Assembly: GCF_963924675.1 (NCBI RefSeq)
Contig: NC_089235.1
Coordinates: 57,710,520 to 57,774,519 of the forward strand
Source: Phocoena phocoena
Taxonomy: Eukaryota > Chordata > Mammalia > Artiodactyla > Phocoenidae
Reading direction: 5' to 3'
DNA length: 64,000 nucleotides
The first letter of the stretch is position 1, and each line of letters begins with the position of its first letter. Shown here piece by piece: positions 11,621 through 23,030 of the stretch. The notes beneath the pieces were generated by a model. That model was given only the letters and a program-made list of their open reading frames with translations. It made no database searches and had not been told where the DNA came from. Position numbers and translations under genes: made by a program.

Positions 11621-12035
11621 GCTTTCTTGGTTCCAGCTGTCACTGGCTGGGCTATTTGGAAACAGATACTGAGACAAGATGTTTATTAGGGGTCAATATT
11701 TGTTAAAGGTAGTGGAAAGAAGCATGATTGGGAAGAAGAAGAATTGAACTATGATACAGGTCTGACATAACCCCCGCTGACCCTGGGGAGGGGGGGATTT
11801 GGAGGACATTGGATTGTCCACTATAGGGACCAAATGGCCATGTCTTTATATCGCTGACCCTCTCTATCAGCAGATGCGAGTTTCCTTGGAGAAAAATGTG
11901 AACTCTGTAAAAAGTGGCTCTCTGCAACTAAAGCAGACTCTGAATATGCTGAGAGCTAGAGGCTGTATGCTGACCATACTCCCAGCAGCCAGACAACAAG
12001 CCCTTTCTTGAAGGGAGATCTAGGTGGCACACCTC
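11621..12035 (-). mobile_element. LTR-like segment of the ERV-L-like element
   Basis: On the minus strand an AATAAA polyadenylation signal (plus-strand TTTATT at 11682-11687) is followed by 'catcttgtctcagtatctg', which looks like the R/U5 part of an endogenous retroviral LTR. The upstream part (11700-12035) would be U3. Ends are not defined. The copy carries no complete gene; a plus-strand frame at 11799-12011 is incidental. Confidence 0.5.
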
Positions 12036-12049
12036 CATATTAACTATCA

Positions 12050-12440
12050 ATTTTTTTCACACAACCAAAAGCTATATAAGAGTAAGAATGAACAAACAAC
12101 TGCTATGTGAAATCACATGAATCTCATAAGTATAATGTTGAGAGAAGGAGGTTAGACCCTCCCCCAACAAACAAAAGAAGACTATATATAGAATGATTCC
12201 AAATATATGCAGTTCAAAAGCAGGCAGAACCAGTCACCATTGTTGGAAGTCAATATAGTATTTATCTTCAAATGGTTAAGGCCTAAGGTTCATATGAGGA
12301 AGTCTTCTGGTATGTTGTTTATATTCTATTTCTTTATTTGGGTGAAGGTTACACGTATATATTCCCTTAATGACTGCATATTTTCCTCAGTGTATATAAT
12401 ACTTAAAAAAAATCTTTTTAAGGAAGTGTTAAAATATAAC
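12050..12440 (+). mobile_element. Old L1 (L1M-type) 3' end, sense
   Basis: Motifs 'atgaatctcataagtataatgttgag', 'gattccaaatatatgcagttc' and 'gggtgaaggttacacg' occur in the order found in the 3' end of old mammalian L1s. Its ORF2 C-terminal coding part is decayed. Confidence 0.65.
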
Positions 12441-14394
12441 TATGAAATTGATGGTAGAAATGTGTTAGTAATTATAAATTATTTTACTTAAAAGGCATAT
12501 TATTCTGCACTTAGTTGTAAAATTTCATAAATAGAATCATGATGTATCACTTAAGATTCAGTCATAAATTACAGAGACCACCAGCAGTGGCTTAATTTTA
12601 TTTCTAGCTCATGAAAGAATTTAGAGGTAAAAAGTTCAGGGGTGGCATGTTAGCACTGCTTCCCAAAGTCCTCAGGGAGCCAGCTCCTTCTAGATGATTA
12701 CTTCCCATTCCTAAGGTATGGACTCTGTCCTCATGGCATATGATAATGGCTAAAACTATAATAACAATACCCTATTTTAGCAGTAGAGCAGAGGAAAGAA
12801 TGAAGAGAAAGGAAAAAAGGCATGAGGCACATGTCATTTAAGGAAAGTCCTGAGAAACGTCCATAAGGCTATTTCTATTCAGGCCATTGGCTCAAAATTA
12901 GTCACATATCAATCACTTGGAACAAATACGTTTGGGAAATAAAAGAGTTACTTTGGGCGGTCATGTGCCCATCTAAAACACTGAGAATTCTTTTTCTTTG
13001 AGAGAAGGAGAAAACAGCTATTTGGTTCAGCCATCTGTCTTCATCACACAGGGGAAAGTAACAATTTTTATGCACCTGCTTTAAAAATAACAGTAGTGAG
13101 CTTTAAAATGTCACATTCAACATAGGAACTTTAGGGAAGAGTTAGTATGAATTATTCTAACATCATTTAGAAAAAATTGATCACCTAAGAGAATGTGATG
13201 TAATAAAACATATAACTAAGACAAAGGAGTGTGTCACTAATGGATTGTTATTAATTTTTTAAAAAGTTTTCTGTATCTAGCTGATAGCAAACACTTTTGA
13301 GGAGTGCCAGAGTTTCAGGAAACACAAAGTAATAGGTAAAGGAAAATAGATGTTCTCACAGATATTACATTTCATTATCTTAATCATATTGGATTGTACC
13401 CAAGAAAGTATATTTCCCTTATAATTTGTTAAGGTGAAAAAGTCATGTTCACAGAAAATTGCTCCTGATTTTAACTCATCCTGAGATGAATATTCTGAAA
13501 AGAGAAATATTTTTACATTTCTCAGAGTTAAATTACAGCCATATGCATTGCACACATACAAGAAATGTAAATATGATGTAATGAAATGTATTTTGAAACA
13601 TGTAAGAAATTATTTTCTATTTCTATAAAATTATGTTTGATAATCCTCCCCCAATTCTCTGTCCTCCTCTACCTACAATTTTATCTCCATTTCTTTAAAC
13701 CTATAGTTCTTTAAAAAGATGACTTTCATCACTATTTCTAGATCCTTATCTATCGTTTTTTCTGATTTTGCAATCTGATATCTTACCACTGCACTGCATC
13801 AGCTCCCACAAATTCACCATTAATAATAAAGTTCTCTGATATTTTTCAGCCTTTATTTTTTATAATAACTGCATAGAATTTGATAGTCCTGACCCCTCCT
13901 CCTAGTCATTTACTCTTAAAATCCTGATCTTCTCCCTACTGTGCAATGTACACGGTACATTATTAATGAATATACGATGGTATAGGAAGCCTTGCAACAT
14001 CTATCCCCTATTCCTGTTGCCTCTCTAACCTCACCTCCAGATACCCTTGTATCATTTTTAGTGGACCAACAAGCCTACCTGCCACCATGAAAACATTGTT
14101 TTAGAAAAGTTGTATTGGAAAAACCTGTTTGATTGCCTAGGGAGAAGGGAAATTTACTGACCAGTCAAACCACAGAAAATGCTGGAGTGGAGGTTGTCTT
14201 GGGATCAATCAGAACAAATTGTCAATGCTCTCAGTACTCACTCTCTCAACACTATTTCTTTTTCCTCATTGGCTTCATTTTTTCAGACTGCCTTTCTCCA
14301 CCAGGTGGGAGATATAACTTCCTGACAGTTCGTAGACTCAGAGCTTCCCAAGTTGAGCTCTAATGTGGAAAATTAAAGGGAGACCTTTGACTAG
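12441..14394. other. Mostly unclassified DNA; possible old repeat at 12540-13030
   Basis: The part 12540-13030 has the look of an interspersed repeat ('cctcagggagccagctccttct', then a purine-rich stretch), but I cannot assign it. Nothing is recognised from 13031 to 14394. Confidence 0.3.
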
Positions 14395-14745
14395 TGTTAT
14401 GGACTTCATTTGTATCCCCTCAAATTTATATGTTGAAACATTGTGATGGTATTTGGAGACTGGGACTATGGGAGATAATTAGGTCATGAGGGTGGAGACT
14501 GCAAGATAGGATTAGTGACCTTATATTACAATATGAAGAGACAGGAGAGAGCTTGCTTCTCTCTCTGCTCTCCATCATGTGAAGAGACAAGGAGAAGACG
14601 GCCACCTGAAGAACTCTCACCAAAAACTAAATTTGCTTTCATCTTGATTTTGGACTTTACAGGCTACAGAACTGGAAGAAAAAGTTTGTGGTCTAAGCCA
14701 CCCAGTCTGTAGTAATTTGTTACAGCAGCCCAAGCAGACTAAGCA
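14395..14745 (+). mobile_element. Solo LTR of the ERVL-MaLR group (MST-like)
   Basis: The segment starts TGTTATGG and ends CTAAGCA, so it keeps the TG...CA ends. It is flanked by an exact 5-bp duplication, actag, at 14390-14394 and 14746-14750, as expected for MaLR elements. Landmarks include 'taggtcatgagggtggag', 'ccatcatgtgaagagacaagg' and 'taagccacccagtctgtag'. At about 351 bp the length fits an MST-type LTR. No internal region is attached, so it is a solo LTR left by recombination. Confidence 0.88.
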
Positions 14746-14769
14746 ACTAGCTTGGCTTGAAGTGTGTAA

Positions 14770-15000
14770 AAGACTGAACTCAGAAAACTGATTATTTTGT
14801 TCAAATCCCACCTGTAATACTTATTAACCATATGACTTTGGAAAGTTACTTAATTTTTCTAGGCCTTATTATTCCCAGCAGTAAAATGTAGATAACAATA
14901 GTGCCTATCCAATACAATCGTTGTGAGATAAATGAGTTAATATAAGTGCCTAGAAATGCTAACAATCAGGGGCTCTCAGAATAAGATTTTATACCCCTAT
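14770..15000 (+). mobile_element. MIR SINE, sense
   Basis: The order 'gactttggaaagttacttaatttttct', 'aaaatgtagataacaatagtgcctatcc', 'gttgtgagataaatgagttaatat' follows the MIR core. Confidence 0.8.
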
Positions 15001-16335
15001 TAGAATTATATGTTTGGAATGAAGCGGGGTATTTCCCCAAATTACGAGAGGTTTCCATGCTCCAAAATTAGAAAGAGTACAAGTTAGAAAAACACATTGC
15101 AAACTATTATGAGAAAAAGGTTGAACGTGATACATTCATAATATATGAACACTGATGTACTTAGGCCACATGTAACCGTGGTCTAACACTAATAATATAT
15201 TGTAACTGTTTTGAGTTTTTTAAAAGCTTAATAGCAGATAGAGTTGGTTTGTTACATTTGATAGAATATTTTGTTGGAAAATCTTGACTTTATTAGCATC
15301 TTTTTACGGGAACCACCTGAAAACACTGAAGGCTAAATAAATGATGTGCAAAGGAAAACATCATTCAAATGAGCACATTAAGAGATGTCACTGCAGTGTT
15401 TTTGGAAGCCTGAAACCATAGATCTAGCTCACATAACAAATGACTGTTCGAATACTTACATATGTCAGCATAGCACAAAGGAAGAAGGGGATTGGTAGTT
15501 ATTCCATTGTCAGAATTTATAGTTAGCTGATCAGAATGATTCGGGAACTCTTGTTTTGCCAGCAGTACAAGTATATTATACTACGCTAAAATAAGGTTGC
15601 AGTACTGAGAATGTTTGGGTTCATAAAGCTCTGCCATTTGCCAAAAATATATTATTCTAGTCTTAGAATTCAAATGTTTATTGCTCTTCTCTAGTGTCTA
15701 TTATGTAATACTGTGTTTAACTATAAGAGTGGTTAGATTTGTTTCTCTTTGTGGTTCCAACATAAAAGCCCTATCACCAAGAGACCCTCCATGGTTAGAA
15801 TCGGAAGTAGCCAGATACCACCAAGAGATTTAATCCAAATATTGTGCATGGAATTGTGGTTTCAGAGCATACACCAAGACATGTGATTTGATATTATGTT
15901 TGAAAAGAACATACACATTTCGGATTGTTAGAGAGTTCATAAAGGAGTTTATGTTACAAAGTTCACAAAGTTTATTATGGCTTTACTAGACTCTCTTAAA
16001 TTGAATACAGAAAATAAACACAGGAAAAGTGAGTTGATTGAAAATATGGGCTAGAACAAGCTAAGTAATTTGACCTGACAAAAAGGAGTTCTGAATGTTT
16101 TCAGTAATATTATTCTGTGTTTGTGTGTGTTAGTGTACATGTATGAATTTGCTTTCACATCTGTGTGAATATATATTTAAAATCTCAGAGGTGCTGATGG
16201 CTTCCACTGAGTTAAGCCATCAAAATTAGGGTGTCAAGTCCTTGTGATTCCTTGTGACTATACACACTTTCAAGATGGTTGCAATAAAACATCCACTCTG
16301 TGCAGTAGAATAGATTTTAGTGTGGAAGTTAAAAG
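15001..16335. other. Unclassified non-coding DNA
   Basis: No gene or recognisable repeat. A short (TG)n-like stretch lies near 16120. Confidence 0.4.
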
Positions 16336-16339
16336 CTTA

Positions 16340-16690
16340 ATAATAACAATAACCTTGTATTTATTATTTTACAGGGTATTTTACATATGTCTAATTCAAA
16401 CAATGACATATTAACTAGATTATTATTTTAAAAATTTCTTTGTTAACTTGACTTATATCTATTTCCTCTGTTGGACTGTAAGCTTCACAGGAATGAAGGG
16501 TTAATATTGATTTTGTTGCCTATTTTACCCTAGATCTTAGAGTGCAGCTTCTGACTCAATAAATACCTGGTGATGAATGACTCTCCATGATATAGTTAAT
16601 TAATTTATGACTCAAAACGATAAGTAGCTTGCTCATGGACCCATGGTTCGTAAGTGATGGATCTGGGTTAGAATTAAGATAGAACTGAAT
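16340..16690 (-). mobile_element. MIR SINE, antisense, split by an L2
   Basis: The left part (about 16355-16425, with 'cagggtattttacatatgtc') and right part (about 16605-16680, with 'aagtagcttgctcatggacc...gtaagtgatggatctggg') match successive parts of an antisense MIR. The L2 3' end at about 16430-16585 separates them. Confidence 0.65.
16430..16585 (+). mobile_element. L2 LINE 3' end, sense
   Basis: 'ggactgtaagcttcacaggaatgaagggttaat' followed by 'actcaataaatacctggtgatgaatga' is the typical 3' end of an L2 element. Confidence 0.7.
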
Positions 16691-17873
16691 TTAGAGTTAA
16701 TGCTTTTTCTTCCCCTACATAAACTTATTAAAAATTATCATGGTAAAATACATATTTAATTACCAGTTGAGGAAAATGAACTTCCAAGATTGAGTGATTG
16801 ACAAAGAATTGCCAGGTAAATAGAAATAAAACTACCAGTAAAGTGCAGTATAATGGAAGCCCATGGAAGAATGGAATACTGAATACCACTGAGAATTAAG
16901 TCAGACCCATTTTGAGAACTGTTCTTTAGATTTAGCATCATAGAGAGGATTGCTAACTTTAGGGAGACCTACTTCAGCAGTGGTGGAAGAAGAGTCAACC
17001 TTCAATAGATTGAGAAGAAAATGAAATTAGAAAAAAATTGAGAAGAGTTTTTGAAAAGTTTGGCTGTTAAGGGGAAATGGAGTATAAAGTTTGAAAAGCA
17101 AGAAAAGAATATGGAGTCAAGGAGGATTTGGGGAGTTTGAAAAAATGAGCATATTTACATACTAGTGAAAAGGATTCCACTCAGAGAGCATTGATACCTG
17201 GCAGGGATCTGGAGGAGATATGTCTAAAGCATGGTGGGGAAATTATATAGGCGCAAAAAATTAATGTATGTATAAAAGTAAAAAGTGTAGTGATAGGTTA
17301 GATTCTAGTAGCTTTATAGTTTTGTAATCGTAAGTAGAAAATGATCGCTTCAGTTTTCTCTGGAAAGTAGAATGAAAGATTATTTGAAGGGTATTGGGAG
17401 AAGTCTTTGCAAAGGAGAGAACCCAAAGTATATCCCAGTCTCTAGGAAATCTCTGGAAGTAAGTGAAGCAAAACTGAGTCTGTGTAACCTGATACAAGAG
17501 AATCACACTGATATGGGATTTTCCTATTTGGAAACTGCTTTCACAGATACCATGTAATTGATACCAATCAATTAATTGAGTTTAGAGCTCTGCAGCAGGT
17601 GTGATGTATTCTCCATGGTTGTGAGCCACATTGTTGTTATATCCACGGATAACAAATATCCAAAGTACTGAGAGTATTAAAAAATGAAGTGCTTTGCCTT
17701 GGGTATCTTTCCTTGTCTTCATTTGTTAAAACTGTGTTCTCCCAGGTTCTTTACCTCTATCTGACGATTTCTAAAAAGACCTTGTCATCCTAATCTTTAG
17801 GAATCTACTTTTAAGAAAGAGGAGTTCTTTTCCTTGTCTACCTCATATGTGTAATAGTAGTATTCTGCATGAT
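16691..17873. other. Unclassified non-coding DNA
   Basis: Purine-rich around 16990-17120. No gene or named repeat is recognised. Confidence 0.4.
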
Positions 17874-17891
17874 AAATATTAGGTTCCAATC

Positions 17892-20886
17892 AAAGAGGAA
17901 ATCAAAAAATGCTTAAAAACAAATGACAATGAAAACACGATGACCCAAAACCTATGGGATGCAGCAAAAGCAGTTCTAAGAGGGAAATTTATAGCAATAC
18001 AATCCTACCTTAAGCAACAAGAAACATCTCAAATAAACAACCTAACCTTACACCTAAAGCAACTAGAGGAAGAATAAAAAAAAAAAAAACAAAGTTAGCA
18101 GAAGGAAAGAAACCATAAAGATCACATCACAAATAAATGAAAAAGAAATGAAGGAAACAATAGCAAAGATCAATAAAACTAAAAGCTGGTTCTTTGAGAA
18201 GATAAACAAAAATGATATACCATTAGCCAGACTCATCAAGAAAAAAAGAGAGAAGACTCAAATCAATGGAATTAGAAATGAAAAAGGAGAAGTAACAACT
18301 GACACTGCAAAAATAAAAGAATCATGAGATATTACTACAAACAACTATATGACAATACAATGGACAACCTGGAAGAAATGGGCAAATTCTTAGAAAAGCA
18401 CAACCTTCTGAGACTGAACCAGGAAGAAATAGAAAATATAAACAGACCAATCACAAACACTGAAATTGAAACTGTGATTAAAAATCTTCCAAAAAACAAA
18501 GCCCAGGACCAGATGGCTTCACAAGCAAATTCTATCAAACATTTAGAGAAGAACTAACACCTATCTTTCTCAAGCTCTTCTAAAATATAGCAGAGGGAGG
18601 AACACTCCCAAACTCATTCTATAAGGCCACCCTCACCCTGATACCAAAACCAGACAATGATGTCACAAAGTAAGAAAACTACAGGCCAATATCACTGATG
18701 AGTATAGATGCAAAAATCACAAACAAAATACTAGCCAACAGAATCCAACAGCACATTAAAAGGATCATACACCATGATCAAGTGGGGTTTATCCCAGGAA
18801 TGCCAGGATTCTTCAATATACGTAAATCAATCAATGTGAGTGATACACCATAGTAACAAATTGAAGGAGAAAAACCATATGATCATCTCAATAGATGCAG
18901 AGAAAGCCTTTGACAAAATTCAACACCGATTTATGATAAAAACCCTCCAGAAAGTAGGCATAGAGGGAACTTACCTCAACATAATAAAGGCCATATATGA
19001 CAAACCCACAGCCAACATCATCCTCAATGGTGAAAAACTGAAAGCATTTCCACTAAGATCAGGAATAAGACAAGGTTGCCCACTGTCACCACAGTTATTC
19101 AACATTGTTTTGGAAGTTTTAGCCACAGCAATCAGAGAAGCAAAAGAAATAAAGGGAATCCAAATCAGAAAAGAAGTAAAGCAGATGACATGATACTATA
19201 CATAGAGAATTCTAAAGATGTTACCAGAAAACTACTAGAGCTAATCAGTGAATTTGGGAAAGTACCTGGATACAAAATTAATGCAGAGAAATCTCTCGCA
19301 TTCCTATACACTAATGACGAAAAATCGGAAAGAGAAATTGAGGAAACACTCCCATTTACCACTGCAACAAAAAGAATAAAATACCTAGGAATAAACCTAC
19401 CTAAGGAGACAAAAGGCCTGTATGCAGAAAACTATAAGACACTGATGAAAGAAATTAAAGATGATACAGATAGAGAGATATACCATGTTCTTGCATTGGA
19501 AGAATCAACATTGTGAAAATGACTCTACTACCCAAACCAATCTACAGATTCAATGCAATCCCTATCAAACTACCACTGGCATTTTTCACAGAACTAGAAC
19601 AAAATGTTTCACAATTTGTATGGAAACACAAAAGACCCCGAATAGCCAAAGCAATCTTGAGAAAGAAAAATGGAGCTGGAGGAATCAGGCTCCCTGACTT
19701 CAGACTATACTACAAAGCTACAGTAATCAAGACAGTATGGTACTGGCACAAAAACAGAAATATAGATCAATGGAACAGGATAGAAAGCCCAGAGATAAAC
19801 CCACGCACATATGGTCACCTTATTTTTGATAAAGGAGGCAAGAATATACAATGGAGAAAAGACAGCCTCTTCAATAAGTGGTGCTGGGAAAACTGGACAG
19901 CTACATGTAGAAGAATGAAATCAGAACACTCCCTAACACCATACACAAAAATAAACTCAAAATGCATTAAAGACTTAAATGTAAGGCCAGACAGTATAAA
20001 ACTCTTAGAGGAAAACATAGGCAGAACACTCTATGACATAAATCACAGCAAGATCCTTTTTGACCCACCTCCTAGAGAAATGGAAATAAACACAAAAATA
20101 AACAAATGGGACCTAATGAAACTTCAAAGCTTTTGCACAGCAAATGAAACCATAAAAAAGACAAACCTCAGAATGGAGAAGATATTTGCAAATGGAGAAA
20201 CTGGCAAAGCTAATTCTCCAAAATCTACAAGCAGCTCATGCAGCTCAATATCAAAAAACAAACAACCCAATCCAAAAATGGGCAGAAGACCTAAATAGAC
20301 ATTTCTCCAAAGAAGATATACAGATTACCGACAAACACATGAAAGAATGCTCAACATCATTAATCATTAGAGAAATGCAAATCAAAACTACAATGAGATA
20401 TCACCTCACACCAGTCAGAATGGCCATCAAAAAATCTACAAACAGTAAATGCTGGAGAGGGTGTGGAGAAAAGGGAAGCCTCTTGCACTGTTGGTGGGAA
20501 TGTAAATTGATACAGTGCCCATGGAGAAGAGTATGGAGGTTCCTTATAAAACTGAAAATAGAGCTACCATATGACCCAGCAATTCTACTACTGGGCATAT
20601 ACCCTGAGAAAACCATAATTCAAAAAGATTCATGTGCCACAATGTTCATTGCAGCTCTATTCACAGTAGCCAGGACATGGAAGCAACCTAAGTGTCCATC
20701 GACAGATGAATGGATAAAGAAGATGTGGCAAATATATATACAATGGAATATTACTCAGCCATGAAAAGAAACGAAGTTGAGTTATTTGTAGTGAGGTGGA
20801 TGGACCTAGAGTCTGTCACACACAGCAAAGTAAGTCAGAAAGAGGAAAACAAATGCCATATGCTAACACATATATATGGAATCTAA
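17892..20886 (+). pseudogene. L1 ORF2 remnant (reverse transcriptase), disrupted
   Basis: L1 ORF2p nicks target DNA and copies L1 RNA into it. Readable pieces in order: a pre-RT stretch (17900-18080, ending at an early stop), [18 protein letters not shown] (18324-18557), [20 protein letters not shown] with a catalytic Asp and then [20 protein letters not shown] (18840-19193), [20 protein letters not shown] (19076-19516), a thumb and connector region (19513-20298), and the cysteine-containing C-terminal part [14 protein letters not shown] (20186-20764). The frame then ends at 20884-20886. Several frameshifts and in-frame stops break it. At about 19,185-19,192 a deletion removes the residues just before the ADD of the catalytic motif and shifts the frame. 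No functional enzyme can be made. Confidence 0.92.
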
Positions 20887-21242
20887 AAAAAAAAAAGGTT
20901 CTGAAGAACCTAGGGGCAGGACAGGAATAAAGACGCAGACATAGAGAATGGACTTGAGGACCCAGGGAAGGGGGAGGGTAAGCTGAGACGAAGTGAGAGA
21001 GTGGCATGGACACTACCAAATGAATGTAAAAGTGATAGCTAGTGGGAAGCAGCCACATAGCACAGGGAGATCAGCTCGGTTCTTTGTGGCCACCTAGAGG
21101 GGTGGGATAGGGAGGGTGGGAGGGAGACGCAAGAGGCAGGGGATATGGGGATATATGTATAGGTTTAGCTGCTTCACTTTATTATAAAGCAGAAACTAAC
21201 ACACCATTGTAAAGCAATTATATCCCAATAAAGATGTTAAAA
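17892..21242 (+). mobile_element. 5'-truncated L1 retrotransposon, about 3.35 kb
   Basis: The copy begins inside ORF2 and runs through the ORF2 stop at 20884-20886, a 3' UTR with a G-rich part (20960-21135), the end 'cccaataaagatgtt' and a short A-rich tail. The 5' untranslated region, ORF1 and the endonuclease part of ORF2 are missing, as is usual for aborted target-primed reverse transcription. An 18-bp target duplication with three mismatches can be seen at 17874-17891 and 21243-21260 (both start aaatatt). The mismatches fit a copy that is not very recent. The AT-rich tandem duplication lies just downstream. Confidence 0.92.
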
Positions 21243-21404
21243 AAATATTGTGTTCCATTCTTGTTTGTTTATTTATGTATTAGTTTATTTAACTTAGGAT
21301 CAGAAACCCACACATACCCCTCCAAGCTTGAACAGATCCCAAGTAAACCAGGAGGTGTTTTAATGTCTGGAATAATGGACCTCCAAAGAGAGATGTAGCC
21401 ATTT

Positions 21405-21625
21405 TTAAAATAAATTAAATATATATTTAATATATCTATAATATATATCATATATAAATATATAAAATATATATTATGTATATTTTCCACATTGGCCTAG
21501 CTAGTTCAAATAAATTGCTAAATTCAGATAAATATATATAAGTATATATTTAATATATATTATACATATAAAATATGTATATTTTTCACATTGGCCTAGA
21601 TAGTTCACATAAATTTGGCAGATTA
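21405..21625 (+). repeat. AT-rich 99-bp tandem duplication
   Basis: The phrase 'cacattggcctag' starts at 21488 and again at 21587, exactly 99 bp apart. It is embedded in two similar (TA)-rich units that share the following 'tagttca.ataaatt'. The units differ by several substitutions. Confidence 0.85.
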
Positions 21626-21799
21626 ACTATAGAGCTAAACATCTTCTTTAGAAATAAACTAGTATTAGACTTTTGCTGTGTTACTCTAAACGTCTAAGTA
21701 GGAGAAATTTTTAGCATATTTAGAGGACCTAAACTTTAAATTATATTGAAATCTCAAATGTAGAAAACCATATTTAGTGTTTATAAATTTAAAAATATT

Positions 21800-21969
21800 A
21801 ATTACAAACTTTCAAAAATTTTTTCTATCTATATGAGATGATGGATGTTCATTGAACTTATTGTGGTAAACATTTCATGATGTATGTAAGTCAAATCATT
21901 ATTCCATACATCTTAAACTTATGCAGTGCTGTATGTTAATTATATCACAGTAAAACTGGAAAAAAAAAG
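21800..21969 (+). mobile_element. Old L1 3' end, sense
   Basis: 'gatgatggatgttcattgaacttattgtgg' and then 'tgtatgttaattatatcacagtaaaactgg' plus an A tail are the end of a mammalian L1 3' UTR. No coding part is left. Confidence 0.75.
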
Positions 21970-22625
21970 TAGCTAAAATGGTTACTTCTCTAGGAAATAT
22001 AATTCCTTTATTAGCAATATGCCATTGTTATAGTACTTTGCTAATAGATCAAAGACTTTTGAAGCCAATAAAATAAAAACAACAGTGAATCCCAATTTTT
22101 AAACAACAGGTGTGCATATGAGAAGAACATCCAAATAAGTAGAAACAAATTTTATGAATTACCCATTATAATGTCACATTTAAAAGTACATTTTTCATTT
22201 GTAACTCAGTTGAATATAGTATTTCCTTTTTGGAGGGAGAATAGAATCTTTTTCCTAAGTGTGTAAAGCATTATCAGCATCTATTAATAGAACTTTTTAG
22301 TGCTTAAAAGATGTTTTTATAAGTACTAAACTATAACTGGCAATGATTCTTCAATATTAGAGTAATATTGTGGCAATAAATTATCTGCTACCTATTTATA
22401 ATGAGTTTTTTATTTCTCAAATTATCTTAAATGAGATACTGATACGTTTCAAGTTAAAAGCATGGCAAGAATATAATTCCTATGTGTAAAATTAAGACTG
22501 GGGTCAGTGATCTAATAATTTGCATTTATGATGATGAGAAAATTGTAGAACCAGTGATTTCATTCCACAGCACACAACTGGGTATAACAATAACCTGCCA
22601 GGTTTTCCTTTCTCCTTAGAAATGG
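21970..22625. other. Unclassified non-coding DNA
   Basis: AT-rich, with no gene or named repeat recognised. Confidence 0.4.
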
Positions 22626-22629
22626 ACCT

Positions 22630-22760
22630 ACATCATCCATCATTCGATTTATTCAACGCACATGATATTCACTATATACTAAGCACTTTGTTGAATGCTG
22701 TTGTGCAAAGTGCATTTAGATATAGAGCCTGTCCTCAGAATGTCACAGCCTAACACATTG
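22630..22760 (+). repeat. Ancient mammal-wide repeat, short copy
   Basis: 'tatactaagcactttgttgaatgctg' followed by 'agagcctgtcctcagaatgtcacagcc' resembles the 5' part of the same old repeat as near 39.7 kb. Confidence 0.4.
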
Positions 22761-22854
22761 AATCTATTTCTATGGATCCATTGTCCTCTGTGTCATACAT
22801 AGAGGAGAATGACCTCAACATTCAACTAGAATTCCTTGCTAGCCACTTAGTTGT

Positions 22855-23030
22855 TTTATAGGTACTTAGTGCTTATATTCACCATTAAAATAACTATGTC
22901 AAGAATTACTATTTCCCATTATAAATAAGAACTTTGAGCACTAGGAGATTAATTGGCAAAGGTAAAAATGCTAGTAAGGAAAGACCCAGTATTAGAAAAC
23001 AGATCTTTATGATACCATAATCTTTGATAA
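22855..23030 (-). mobile_element. MIR SINE, antisense, diverged
   Basis: 'tactatttcccattataaataagaactttgagcac' followed by 'attggcaaaggtaaaaatgctagtaagg' fits the antisense MIR core. Confidence 0.5.
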
